Shown one piece after another: positions 1 to 7,959 of a stretch of 29,671 nt of DNA (the first letter of the stretch is position 1; each line of letters begins with the position of its first letter). The DNA comes from Planctomycetota bacterium (GTDB taxonomy: Bacteria > Planctomycetota > PUPC01 > DSUN01): NCBI GenBank assembly GCA_016872875.1, contig VGYW01000051.1, forward strand, positions 1-29,671, read 5' to 3'. The notes under the pieces are model-generated. The model had not been told where the DNA came from, did not search any database, and worked only from the letters and a program-made list of their open reading frames with translations. Position numbers and translations under genes: made by a program.

Positions 1-137
1 TACTGGCAGGAGTCTAACCAGCGGGCCGATCGTGGCCACTGCAAGCGGCGGCGTCGTGAACTCAGACTACGAGGCATCAAACTGTCCCAACTCAGGAAGT
101 GCTTCAATGTTTTCTAGCGTTGTAGTGCTAGATAGCT

Positions 138-262
138 TCTGTTGCGGAAAGTGGTTCTGCGGACACGCCCAAACAAGTTTGGGCGTGGCACCCACGATTC
201 TCCTCCAAGCAAGAGGGGGTGCCACGGACAAACTCGTTTGTCCGTGTCTTCCGCAACAGGGA
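138..262. mobile_element. Small non-coding inverted-repeat element (MITE-like) with target-site duplication
   Basis: The ends are inverted repeats: TCTGTTGCGGAA at 138-149 and its complement TTCCGCAACAGGGA at 249-262. Both sides carry the same 10-mer, CTAGATAGCT (128-137 and 263-272), as expected for a target duplication of about 9 bp. Inside are two hairpins: CACGCCCAAAC/GTTTGGGCGTG with a 2-nt loop, and CACGGACAAAC/GTTTGTCCGTG with a 2-nt loop. There is no room for a transposase, so movement would have to be in trans. The remaining bases 1-127 show no recognisable gene. The end boundaries are uncertain by one or two bases. Confidence 0.7.
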
Positions 263-278
263 CTAGATAGCTCACCCG

Positions 279-497
279 TCAGAGCTTCTCCCAGCGAGAC
301 CTGTCCACTCCCGCCTGCCGCAGAACCCTTGCCAGGAGCCCGCTGCTGATGTCGCCTCGGTGAGGATTGGGGATGAAGAGGGTGATGTCGTCCTTGACCA
401 TGAACTCGTGCCTGCCGCCCGAGTACGGGCCAACAAAGCCAAGCTGCCGGAGGTAGCGAATGAGGTCCCTCCTCTTCACTGGCCCGAAGGCAGGCAT
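279..497 (-). CDS. hicA: HicA-type mRNA interferase toxin
   Basis: This 72-residue protein matches the HicA (YcfA) toxin fold: an N-terminal KRRDLIRYLRQLGF helix, the GPYSGGRHEFM strand with the family's catalytic histidine, then IPNPHRGDIS and a C-terminal LLARVLRQAG helix. HicA proteins are small double-stranded-RNA-binding-fold ribonucleases that cleave mRNA and are neutralised by HicB. Length is normal for the family. Its ATG overlaps the TGA of the upstream hicB by one base (TGATG at 497), so translation is probably coupled. The order here is antitoxin first and toxin second, the reverse of the E. coli hicAB order but common elsewhere. No damage is visible, so the toxin looks intact. Confidence 0.9.
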   Translation of the reverse strand: MPAFGPVKRRDLIRYLRQLGFVGPYSGGRHEFMVKDDITLFIPNPHRGDISSGLLARVLRQAGVDRSRWEKL

Positions 498-739
498 CAG
501 GCCACTTCCTTGATGGTCAACTCGATGCCATCAATGACAGGCAGGGGGAGGTTTTTGTGGACTCGGAAGAGAACCCATTCCTCAAGGACTTCCCGCAACT
601 GCTCGCGGCACTCTTCGAGCGTGCCGGCATTGGCGTATGCCCCCTGGCACTCGGGGATCTCGCCGCAATAGGTGCCGTCGTCCGGCAGAATCTCATACTT
701 TGCGTGGCGAAGAGCCGCTTGCACGTACTCGAGTAGCAT
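497..739 (-). CDS. hicB: HicB-family antitoxin
   Basis: The 80-residue protein has the HicB core: a beta strand (YEILPDDGTYCGEIPECQGAYANAGTLEEC) followed by the amphipathic helix CREQLREVLEEWVLFRVHKNLPLP. This is the partial RNase H-like domain that occludes HicA. It stops right after the core, so it lacks the C-terminal HTH or ribbon-helix-helix DNA-binding module of longer HicB proteins; autorepression, if present, would need another arrangement. A GGAGG lies 8 bases before the ATG and a consensus-like promoter lies at 776-803. It forms an operon with hicA through a one-base overlap. Confidence 0.88.
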   Translation of the reverse strand: MLLEYVQAALRHAKYEILPDDGTYCGEIPECQGAYANAGTLEECREQLREVLEEWVLFRVHKNLPLPVIDGIELTIKEVA

Positions 740-775
740 TGCCGATGCCTCCGTGCCTCCCTATGCCCGCAGTTG

Positions 776-803
776 ATTGTACACCGCGGGCAGGGCTTTT
801 CAA
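776..803 (-). promoter_or_regulatory. Sigma70-like promoter of hicBA
   Basis: On the minus strand, TTGAAA (798-803) and TACAAT (776-781) are separated by 16 bp, giving a predicted start near 769 and a leader of about 30 nt before hicB. The -35 box overlaps the stop codon of the upstream GH4 gene, so hicBA has its own promoter tucked against that gene's end. Confidence 0.6.
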
Positions 804-2137
804 CTGTAGCTCGGCAGCATGGCGCCGTGGGCCGCGATGAGCTCGTCGCATAGGGCGACGGTCTGGTCGAGGCTCAGCTCGGCGGAGGTGTGCGGGTCGA
901 GGAAGGCGGCGTGGTAGATGGCGTCGCGCTTCTGCCACAGGGCCGCCTCGATGGTGAGGAGCTGGACGTTGATGTTGGTGCGGTTGATTGCGGCGCAGAC
1001 CTCGGGCAGGTCGCCCACGTGGGTGCCCTGCACCCCGTTGCGGTCAACCAGGCAGGCGACCTCGACGCAGGCCTTCCGCGGCAGGTTGGTGACAAGGCCG
1101 CCGTTGAGGACGTTCCCGCCCACGCGGATCGGCGCGTCAGTCTCCATCGCCTCCATGATGTAGGAGCCGTATTCGCCGGAGCGCTTGTGGGTGAGCCGGG
1201 CGTTGTTCACCAGCTCGTCGCGCTGCTTCTTCCAGCCCTCGATCTGGGCGACGCAGCGGCGCGGATATTCGTCCAGCGGGATGTTGAACTCCTCGATCAG
1301 CTCGGGATACAGCCGCTTGATCCAGTAGGGCATATACTCTGAGGTGTGCTCGGAGGATTCGGTGACGTAGTAGCCGAACTTGAGCATGAGCTCGAAGCGG
1401 ACCATGTCCCAGTGCTTCTTGGCGCCCTTCTTCCGTGCCTCGGCGTTCTTCTCGGCGGCGCGCCGCTTGATCTCGGGGTAGAGGTCCACCCCGCCGTCGG
1501 TTATCTCGAGCAGCCAGCCCTGGTGGTTGATGCCGGCGATCTTCCACTGGAGCTTCTTCACCTGGTCGAGCATGCCCACCTGCCAGAGGAGGCCGCGTGC
1601 GCAGCCCTGCACTGAGTGGCAGAGGCCCACCGTGTGGATGGCGCTCGCCTGGAGCACCGCCCCAGTGATCATCGCCATCGGGTTCACGTAGTTCAGGAAG
1701 AGCGCGTCGGGGCAGACCTCCTCCATGTCGCGGGCGAAGGCGAGGACGACGGGGATGGTGCGTAGCGCGCGGAAGATGCCGCCGACGCCAAGCGTGTCGC
1801 CGATAGTCTGCTGGAGGCCGTACTTCTTCGGCACCTCGAAGTCGATCGCCGTGCTCGGCTCGTAGCCGCCCACCTGGATGGCGTTGACCACGTAGCTCGC
1901 GCCGCGGAGGGCCTCCCTGCGGTTCTCGGCGCCCAGGTGGGCGCTGATCGTCCCCCGACCGCTGTTGACATTGCGGTTAATGTTGTCCAGCATCATTCTG
2001 GACTCCTCGAGCCTTGCGCCGTCAATGTCGTAGAGCGCGAAGTGCGACTCGCGCAGCACCTCGCTCAGCAAGCAGTCGCCCAGGACGTTCTTCGCGAACA
2101 CCGTGCTCCCTGCGCCCATGAACGCGATCTTCGGCAT
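800..2137 (-). CDS. Glycoside hydrolase family 4 (alpha-galactosidase/MelA-like)
   Basis: The 445-residue protein is a GH4 enzyme: cytoplasmic, NAD- and divalent-metal-dependent, cleaving glycosides by an oxidation/elimination mechanism. Visible are the N-terminal Rossmann motif (FMGAGSTVFAKN, residues 6-17), NYVNPMAM (149-156), the metal-site Cys/His in GLCHSVQG (C173, H174), and GINHQGW with H205. Length is normal for the family. The exact sugar cannot be read with certainty; MelA-type alpha-galactosidase or alpha-glucuronidase are the closest. I chose the ATG at 2137 because AGGAAGGAG precedes it and the protein then begins directly at the Rossmann strand. An upstream in-frame ATG at 2224 would add a hydrophobic, signal-like 29 residues, but the best promoter (2173-2201) lies inside that stretch. 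Confidence 0.88.
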   Translation of the reverse strand: MPKIAFMGAGSTVFAKNVLGDCLLSEVLRESHFALYDIDGARLEESRMMLDNINRNVNSGRGTISAHLGAENRREALRGASYVVNAIQVGGYEPSTAIDFEVPKKYGLQQTIGDTLGVGGIFRALRTIPVVLAFARDMEEVCPDALFLNYVNPMAMITGAVLQASAIHTVGLCHSVQGCARGLLWQVGMLDQVKKLQWKIAGINHQGWLLEITDGGVDLYPEIKRRAAEKNAEARKKGAKKHWDMVRFELMLKFGYYVTESSEHTSEYMPYWIKRLYPELIEEFNIPLDEYPRRCVAQIEGWKKQRDELVNNARLTHKRSGEYGSYIMEAMETDAPIRVGGNVLNGGLVTNLPRKACVEVACLVDRNGVQGTHVGDLPEVCAAINRTNINVQLLTIEAALWQKRDAIYHAAFLDPHTSAELSLDQTVALCDELIAAHGAMLPSYS

Positions 2138-2172
2138 CCCGCGTGCTCCTTCCTGGCCTCCCTCAGCCGCAC

Positions 2173-2201
2173 AGCATAGCGTGAAAAGCAGGCAAAGACA
2201 A
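2173..2201 (-). promoter_or_regulatory. Sigma70-like promoter of the GH4 gene
   Basis: Minus-strand TTGTCT (2196-2201) and TATGCT (2173-2178) have a 17-bp spacer. The predicted start near 2166 gives a 28-nt leader containing the AGGAAGGAG ribosome site ahead of the ATG at 2137. Confidence 0.5.
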
Positions 2202-2369
2202 GTGCCCCAAAGGACGATGGACACAATAGCTCACTTGCGCGCTCACGCCCGTGACGCCGCAACCGTCTCGGTTGCCATCCGAAGGCGTCGCGGCTGCCGA
2301 CTGTGCAACACAGCAGGGGGGCCCGCGCAGGTTCCCTGGCCACACACCATCGCTCAGGTCGCTTCCGGG

Positions 2370-2867
2370 AGATAATTGCAGAGTCATATGACTCTGCAAT
2401 TATCTGGCCGCGGCCCGCCAGCAGTCATACGACCCCCGTCTCTCTTGGGGAGCGTGGACAGAAGGCAGCCGACGGTGATCCCGGGTCCTCTGCCCGCGCG
2501 CCATCGCTCGGCGTGGTTGTGGAACATAATTGCAGAGTCATATGACTCTGTAATTATCTGCCCGCGGCCCGCCAGCAGTCATACGACCCCCGTCTCTCTT
2601 GGGGAGCGTGGACAGAAGGCAGCCGACGGTGATCCCGGGTCCTCTGCCCGCGCGCCATCGCTCGGCGTGGTTGTGGAACATGATTGCAGAGTCATATGAC
2701 TCTGCAATTATCTGGCCGCGGCCCCCCAGCAGCCATACGACCCCCGTCTCTCTTGGGGAGCGTGGACAGAAGGCAGCCGACGGTGATCCCGGGTCCTCTG
2801 CCCGCGCGCCATCGCTCGGCGTGGTTGTGGAACATGATTGCAGAGTCATATGACTCTGCAATTATCT
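2370..2867. repeat. Tandem array of four long palindromes, exact 154-bp period
   Basis: Palindromes are centred at 2387.5, 2541.5, 2695.5 and 2849.5, exactly 154 bp apart. The first (2370-2405) is a perfect 36-bp palindrome; each half reads AGATAATTGCAGAGTCAT from the outside in. The others keep the core TGCAGAGTCAT/ATGACTCTGCA with one to three changes in the outer arm. The approximately 120-bp GC-rich spacers are near-identical between units, so this is a repeated unit and not palindromes in random sequence. The array lies in the 1.1-kb region between two divergent genes. Weak similarity (CCATCGCTC) just before the first palindrome suggests a decayed extra unit. Bases 2868-3213 hold nothing I recognise. 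Confidence 0.92.
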
Positions 2868-3213
2868 GCCCACCGCTCGCCGTGGACGACCGGCCCACCA
2901 CGCCTGGGCGCCAACGCGCATTCGCCGTGGGAGGCTTCGCAACCACCTGGTACAGACTTGCCGGGCGTTGGACGTAGGGGGAAGAGTCACGCTGACCTGA
3001 GCGCCCCCCCGCGCGACCTGCCCGGGCAGAGCCCCCATGACCCCACGTCTATGTGGCTCCCCAGTCGTGCCGACTGTCGCTGTTGGCGCACCCTCGTGCG
3101 CGTTGTCGTCGAGACGCTTGGCCTCCCCTGTCCTGAAGACTCCACGAGCACGAGAAGGCGAAAGTGCAGGTGGCCTCAAAGACCGAGGGCCATGCCCTGC
3201 GGGTGCGCAGGGT

Positions 3214-3242
3214 TTGACAGCGCCGGCCCGCCTCGGTATCCT
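3214..3242 (+). promoter_or_regulatory. Strong sigma70-like promoter, possibly leaderless
   Basis: TTGACA (3214-3219) and TATCCT (3237-3242) have a 17-bp spacer. The -10 box ends six bases before the ATG at 3249, so the expected transcription start coincides with the A of the start codon, and no ribosome-binding sequence is present. This suggests a leaderless mRNA. Confidence 0.55.
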
Positions 3243-3248
3243 TTGGGC

Positions 3249-5015
3249 ATGGTGCGACTGCTGGCCATAGGGCTGTTGCTCAAGGCGTCCGTGGGTGCCG
3301 TGCCGGGCGGCGAGGCCGCGCCCGAGCCGAAGGGGCCGCCCGAGCCGGCGTTCCCACCCGTGACCGGGCTGGCGGCGCTCCGCGGCGACATCAGGCCCCT
3401 CTACGATGGCCGGGTGGAACTCTACTACGACTGGTCGGACCCCGCGCAGCTCGCCGACTGGCGCGTGGAGGCCGGGCCTGAGCCGCGGGTGGCCGATGGC
3501 GAACTGCGCCTCGGCTCGGCCCAGAGCCATCTGCTCCGCCACGCCGCCTCCTTCCTCGGAGCCGCCGAGGCCGCAGGCGCCTTCCGCATCGAGGAGGAGC
3601 TCGCCCCCCACGGCCACTGCGGCGTCGCGCTGTGCGCCGGACCCTGGCGCGGCTACTGGCTCCACCTGCGGGACTGGCGCCAGGAGCTCTACCGCGAGGG
3701 TGCCGAGCCGGCGTTCGCGGCCGATGGCGCGCTCAGGCTCCGGCCCCGCACTGCCCACTCCTTCCACTTCGCACGCACGGGCAACTGGTTGCGCGTCTGG
3801 CTCGACCACGCGCTCCTGCTGCGCGGCGCCGACCCCGCGTTCCACCAGGGCAGCGTGCTCCTGAGGGCGTGGCGGGCGCGCGTGGGCTTCAGAGGCCTCT
3901 GGCTCCTGGGGCGCCCCGACCCGCAATGGCTCGCGGCGAATCCGGGCGTCGAGCGGCAGCTCGAGGCGCTCCGCCTCTACCAGGGCGCTCTGCCACTCCT
4001 GCGGCCGCTCTGGGAGGCCGGCCAGCACGCCGAGGCGCTGGCAAGGGCCAAGGCGCTGGCGGCGCAGGAGCCCTACGCGAAGTCGCCTCTCGCCGCGAAG
4101 TGGCTGCTCGCCGACGCCCAGGCCCTCGCCGCCCTCTGGCAGGCGGTCGAGGCCGGCATCGCCAAGCTCAAGCCGGGCGACGCCATCCGTGCTGGTGGCG
4201 CCGAGGCCGCCTTCCAGGAGTACCGCCCCGGCCTTCTGCTCCTTCGTGCCAACGGCGCCGACGCCCCGAAGAAGCTGGCGAGCCTACAGGGCGACGAGCT
4301 CCTCGCGCTCGCGGCGCGCGCGCGGCCGGCCGAGCCTGCGCGCGACCAGTTCGTCCTCGCGCTCCTCCGCCTCCACGCGGGCGGCGCCGACCGCGCCGCT
4401 GCGCTCCCCGACCTGCTCCTCGCAGCGAAGGCGGGCGCGGACATCGCCCGCCACAGGGGCCTCCTCATCCCGCGGCCGCCGACCGCCGAGAAGCTCGCCC
4501 CGCCCCAGGCCATCAGCGGCGAGCGTGCGGCCTTCGACGGCAAGCCGCTCTTCATCGAGGCCGAGGCCGCCGCCGTCCGAGCCGGGGCACTCGTCGTCGA
4601 GCAGGACGCCGCGGCCTCCGGCGGCCGCTTCGTCTGGGAGCCGCGCGGCGAGGGCGACGCCCAGTACGGCAAGCCCTCCTCCCGCCTGGTCTTCCACGTC
4701 CTCGCCAACCAGCCGGCCACCGCCTACCTCTGGGCGCGGGTCCGCTCGCCCTCAGCCGACGCCAACTCCTTCTTCTTCGCCCTGGCGCCCGAAGGCACGG
4801 AGACGCCGAACCTGCGTCCCTGGCACCTCGCCCCGCAGGCCGGCTGGCACTGGGAGCCGTACAACGCCGCCGCGTCGGTGGACGAGGGGAGCACGAAGCC
4901 GAGCGCCATCCAGCTTCGGCCCGGCATCAACGCCATCGTCATCGCCGTCCGCGAGCGCGGCGTGGCCCTCGACCGCCTCTACCTCAGCGAGTCCCCCGAC
5001 CCGCCGGAGCGGTGA
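3249..5015 (+). CDS. Exported protein with LamG/DUF1080-like and carbohydrate-binding-like domains
   Basis: A 588-residue protein starting with a short hydrophobic signal-like segment (MVRLLAIGLLLKASVGAV). Residues about 55-215 resemble the concanavalin/LamG-like fold common in planctomycete DUF1080 proteins (VELYYDWSDPAQLADWRVEAG, then paired strands ending in VLLRAWRARVGFRGLWLLGR). The middle is alanine-rich and helical, TPR-like. Residues about 434-580 (FIEAEAAAV, then AYLWARVRSP and GINAIVIAVRERGVALDRLYL) look like a CBM6/35-type jelly roll that binds carbohydrate. No catalytic motif is evident, so an outer-surface binding or accessory role in polysaccharide use is inferred. The start is set by the promoter at 3214-3242; the frame is open further upstream, but that stretch runs through the repeat array. 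Confidence 0.65.
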   Translation: MVRLLAIGLLLKASVGAVPGGEAAPEPKGPPEPAFPPVTGLAALRGDIRPLYDGRVELYYDWSDPAQLADWRVEAGPEPRVADGELRLGSAQSHLLRHAASFLGAAEAAGAFRIEEELAPHGHCGVALCAGPWRGYWLHLRDWRQELYREGAEPAFAADGALRLRPRTAHSFHFARTGNWLRVWLDHALLLRGADPAFHQGSVLLRAWRARVGFRGLWLLGRPDPQWLAANPGVERQLEALRLYQGALPLLRPLWEAGQHAEALARAKALAAQEPYAKSPLAAKWLLADAQALAALWQAVEAGIAKLKPGDAIRAGGAEAAFQEYRPGLLLLRANGADAPKKLASLQGDELLALAARARPAEPARDQFVLALLRLHAGGADRAAALPDLLLAAKAGADIARHRGLLIPRPPTAEKLAPPQAISGERAAFDGKPLFIEAEAAAVRAGALVVEQDAAASGGRFVWEPRGEGDAQYGKPSSRLVFHVLANQPATAYLWARVRSPSADANSFFFALAPEGTETPNLRPWHLAPQAGWHWEPYNAAASVDEGSTKPSAIQLRPGINAIVIAVRERGVALDRLYLSESPDPPER

Positions 5016-5069
5016 GCGCTTCCTCGAGCGGCGTGGCCACGTGGCCCGCGTCTCCGACGCGGAGTCCCT

Positions 5070-5086
5070 CCGCCCCGGAGGGGCGG
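5070..5086. terminator. GC hairpin between convergent genes
   Basis: The stem CCGCCCC/GGGGCGG with a 3-nt loop sits in the 72-bp gap between the stop codons of two convergent genes. It lacks a T-tract, so bidirectional terminator function is only a possibility. Confidence 0.35.
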
Positions 5087-5087
5087 G

Positions 5088-7055
5088 CTACCTGGGTCTT
5101 GGGCCGAAGTGCGGCATCGGCTCGCCGAGCTCCAGCGCCCCAAGGTCGGGCGCCTTGCCCTTGAAGCCGTCGCTGAAGTTCGGCAACACCACGCCGCGGT
5201 CAATCGCCGGGCCGTCGGCCTTCAGCCGATAATCGAGTTCCTCGCCTTTGTACGTCACCTTGGTGTCGGCGGGCGGGACGAGGCCCGAGGCGAAGACGGC
5301 CTTCGGGTCGAGGACGATGGCTCCGTGCTCGCGGTAGATGATGCCGGCGGCCTTCGCATCGTCAGGTGTCTTGTAGCCCTTGCCGTTCCACTGGGCGAAG
5401 CCGCCCGTGAAGCCCCCGAAGCCGTCGTTGTCGAAGTCGCACGTGATCATCCGCCCGGTCGTCGGCAGCGCCGTGCCGCCCGTGCCCAGGAAGAGGTTGT
5501 TCCGCGTCCACACGTCGGTCACGGTCTCCGTGGCGGGCTGGATGATGAAGCAGTGGCCGTTGCGGAGGCACGTGTTGTGGAAGAGCAGCACGCCGCAGGT
5601 GTCGTTGTGGAGCTTGAAAGGGGAGTAGGTGGCGTTGAAGATGAAGTTGCGGAAGAAGTAGAGCGGCCCGCCCTGCGAGGGCTGGGCCGTGATGCCGTGG
5701 GCGACGTTGAGGATGCGGTTGCGGAAGACGCGGACGTTGGTCTCGCCGTAATCGGCCTCGAAACCGTCGTCGGTGCAGATCGTCACGTCGTTGTTGTGGA
5801 TGTCGGATGCGGATAAGTTGCCATAGCCTGTGCCGTGGGTGCCGTCGCCGAGGTTCTGCATGCGGTTGTAGGCGACGACGTGGCCTGAGCCGCTCACGTA
5901 GGTCGCGCAGGGGGCCTCGATGCCCTTCGTGCGTGGCCACGAGGTCGGGCCGATGAACACGTTGTCGGTGATAAAGTGCCCCCGCGAGACGTTGTAGCCG
6001 CCGTTGTGGGCGGTGAAGCCCTTCTCCATCTTCTGGAACTTGCAGCGGCGGATCACCCAATTCGAGCCTTCGTGCGCCACGATGGCGTATTGCCGGCCCT
6101 GGAGCGTGAGGTCCTCGAGCCAGACGTGCTTGATGGCGTTGGCGCTGATGAGGCGGCCTTTCGCCGTATCGTCGCCGCCGCCGTCAATCACCGCCTCGCC
6201 GTCGCGTTCGTGTGGCACAGGCGCCCCCGCCTGTGGCTGTAGGCGGGGCGTCCCTGCCCCGCGCTCCACAGCCGAGGGCGGCTGTGCCACACCGCGGAAG
6301 ATGATCGGCTTCCCTGGCTCGCCGCTCTTCTTGAACTCCAGCGCCCCCTTGATCAGATAGCGCCCCTTGTGGAGGAGGAAGAGGTCGCCCGGCTCCATCG
6401 CGGCGATGGCACCGGGGAGACCCTTGATGGCATCGGCGGGGCCGCCGGCGGCGTCCTCGGGCACCACGTGGCGCACCCGCATCCCTGGCGGCTCCTTCGG
6501 CTCGCCGATCGTCTTCATCTTCAGCACACACTCAATGGATGGCTTTGGTGGCACAGGCGTCGGTGGCACAGGCGTCCCGCCTGTGGGGGACACAGGCCGG
6601 AGGCCTGTGCCACCGGGAGCCTGCACTACACCATCCGGATCGCTCAGCGACAGCTTCACCTCGTATTCAGTCTCAGGATCGAGGTCAACAATGCTCCCCG
6701 CGAAAATCTGGCCCCCTGGCAGCCGCTCCGCGGGGATGCCGCGGAAGTTCCACTGGCCGCGCTGGTCCCTGGTCACTGAGCGAAGCGTGCGAAAGAGCGG
6801 GAACCCCTGCTTCCACGCGGGCTCCCCCGCCTTTCTGTATTGCACCGCGATAGTCGCATTCGCGTTGTCATCGCCCTTCACCGGCCAACGCACGGCCAGA
6901 CAGTGCAGCGTCGCCGGCTCCTCCTGCACCTCCCCAGGCGCCGAGGCATCCCCCGCCCACCCACAGACGGAGAGAACTCCGAGTGTGAGGAGGAGCGGTC
7001 GCCCAGCCGCCGGCCTGGACGGCCTCACGCGGTCCCGATAGAGCGGACGGGTCAT
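5088..7055 (-). CDS. Exported right-handed parallel beta-helix protein (pectate-lyase-like)
   Basis: A 655-residue protein with an N-terminal signal-like segment (RPLLLTLGVLSVCGWAGDASA, after a basic start). A fibronectin-like domain follows at about residues 45-145 (VDLDPETEYEVKLSLSDPDG). The rest is a right-handed beta-helix: LFLLHKGRYLIKG, KPIIFRG, AVIDGGGDD, VWLEDLTLQG, WVIRRCKF, GHFITDNVF, HVVAYNRMQNL, VRVFRNRIL, LYFFRNFIFN. Such proteins are usually polysaccharide lyases or hydrolases acting outside the cytoplasm, but I see no decisive catalytic site. The ATG at 7055 has AAAGGAGA eight bases upstream. Two GC-rich palindromic blocks (6211-6291, 6547-6614) are inserted in frame at about residues 255-282 and 148-170. 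The gene starts 88 bp after the three-gene operon on the same strand. Confidence 0.75.
   Translation of the reverse strand: MTRPLYRDRVRPSRPAAGRPLLLTLGVLSVCGWAGDASAPGEVQEEPATLHCLAVRWPVKGDDNANATIAVQYRKAGEPAWKQGFPLFRTLRSVTRDQRGQWNFRGIPAERLPGGQIFAGSIVDLDPETEYEVKLSLSDPDGVVQAPGGTGLRPVSPTGGTPVPPTPVPPKPSIECVLKMKTIGEPKEPPGMRVRHVVPEDAAGGPADAIKGLPGAIAAMEPGDLFLLHKGRYLIKGALEFKKSGEPGKPIIFRGVAQPPSAVERGAGTPRLQPQAGAPVPHERDGEAVIDGGGDDTAKGRLISANAIKHVWLEDLTLQGRQYAIVAHEGSNWVIRRCKFQKMEKGFTAHNGGYNVSRGHFITDNVFIGPTSWPRTKGIEAPCATYVSGSGHVVAYNRMQNLGDGTHGTGYGNLSASDIHNNDVTICTDDGFEADYGETNVRVFRNRILNVAHGITAQPSQGGPLYFFRNFIFNATYSPFKLHNDTCGVLLFHNTCLRNGHCFIIQPATETVTDVWTRNNLFLGTGGTALPTTGRMITCDFDNDGFGGFTGGFAQWNGKGYKTPDDAKAAGIIYREHGAIVLDPKAVFASGLVPPADTKVTYKGEELDYRLKADGPAIDRGVVLPNFSDGFKGKAPDLGALELGEPMPHFGPRPR
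6211..6291. repeat. 81-bp palindromic repeat inserted in frame in the beta-helix gene
   Basis: Bounded by TGTGGCACAG (6211-6220) and CTGTGCCACA (6282-6291), with internal hairpins CACAGGC/GCCTGTG and CACAGCC/GGCTGTG. It is 81 bp, 27 codons, and encodes AQPPSAVERGAGTPRLQPQA plus a few residues. It splits the conserved family phrase PIIFRG-DGEAVIDGGG, which is otherwise contiguous, so the gene was intact before insertion and stayed open after it. Confidence 0.8.
6547..6614. repeat. Second in-frame palindromic repeat in the beta-helix gene
   Basis: GGTGGCACAGGC at 6547-6558 and again at 6562-6573 faces GCCTGTGCCACC at 6603-6614. It encodes the low-complexity GGTGLRPVSPTGGTPVPP stretch between the fibronectin-like and beta-helix domains. 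The ends resemble those of the 6211-6291 block (TGGCACAGGC), so the two belong to one family. Confidence 0.75.
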
Positions 7056-7143
7056 GTCATCGTCTCCTTTGCAGCGACAGAACAGTCTCTTCTTGGCTGC
7101 GAAGGGCCTCGCCAAGGTGGGTCCAGAAGTGGCGGGGTCGCCT

Positions 7144-7950
7144 TCACCAGCCACCGACCTCATTCCAGGTTTCCTGCGCGAGGTCGTCCAGCCAATCGGG
7201 CGATAGTTCGTCCAAGCTGTCCAGCACATCCACACCAATTTGCTCTTGCACATCCAGGAGTTCGCTCACGCGGCGATCCAGGGCCACAGCGGGTGCTCGA
7301 CCTTCGGACTGATCGGCAAGTCGCTGTGCAAGGTCGGCCACGGCGGTCTGCAAAGAGCGACACGCCCAAGGCACACGAAGCCTAACCGCATCTTCGTCGG
7401 CCGGCCTCAAGTTCCCTGATGCGCCACGCGCCACGGCCTCGTAGATCAGCGGAAGGGGAAACCTCCCAGGCTCAATGACCGTGATTCCCCAAAGCAGCGC
7501 AAAGCGCCGGCAATCCTCCCGGATATTCCCAGCCGACAAGAGAAATCGAAGTAGCGGAGACCGAACAGTCAGGATGTCACCGCCCTGGAGAAAATCTATG
7601 CCTTTGCCGTTGAAGATCAAGAGTTCATTCTTCTCAAGCGGCGAACTGAGATGCTTCAATTCCCACATCGTGGCAGCTTGTACGGCGCGACCAGCGGCAT
7701 CGACCTCGTGGCCCAAGCCGGACGCGCTGGATCTGCCGCCCAAGGTTCTTGACCCGGCCTTCTCAGACAGGGAGACACCGCGACGCTCGCATACCAGATA
7801 GAAGAGCTGTTCGAACCTGCGCCCAGCTTGGGGCCCGGTGCCGGACACTCCTCTTACCTCTACGATGGCGTAGGCGCGCAAGAGGACGTCCAGAATGCCT
7901 GGCGGTAGTAGACGCCTGAAGTCGGCTTTTCGGGGCCGCTTCCACCACAT
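7144..7950 (-). CDS. PD-(D/E)XK nuclease-like protein, third gene of the unknown operon
   Basis: A 268-residue protein I cannot assign to a named family. It carries the order of residues expected for a restriction-endonuclease-like core: E47 in RRFEQLFYLVCE (helix), D84 in GLGHEVDAAG, and E97/K99 in MWELKHL, followed by FNGKGIDFL. This spells E...D...ExK at plausible spacing. The C-terminal third is acidic and helical (SELLDVQEQIGVDVLDSLDEL). Its start lies 9 bp after the ATPase stop, so the two are almost certainly co-transcribed and probably act together. Nuclease activity is inferred from the motif only. It could alternatively be a non-cleaving member of that fold. Confidence 0.6.
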   Translation of the reverse strand: MWWKRPRKADFRRLLPPGILDVLLRAYAIVEVRGVSGTGPQAGRRFEQLFYLVCERRGVSLSEKAGSRTLGGRSSASGLGHEVDAAGRAVQAATMWELKHLSSPLEKNELLIFNGKGIDFLQGGDILTVRSPLLRFLLSAGNIREDCRRFALLWGITVIEPGRFPLPLIYEAVARGASGNLRPADEDAVRLRVPWACRSLQTAVADLAQRLADQSEGRAPAVALDRRVSELLDVQEQIGVDVLDSLDELSPDWLDDLAQETWNEVGGW

Positions 7951-7959
7951 TGGCGCCCC

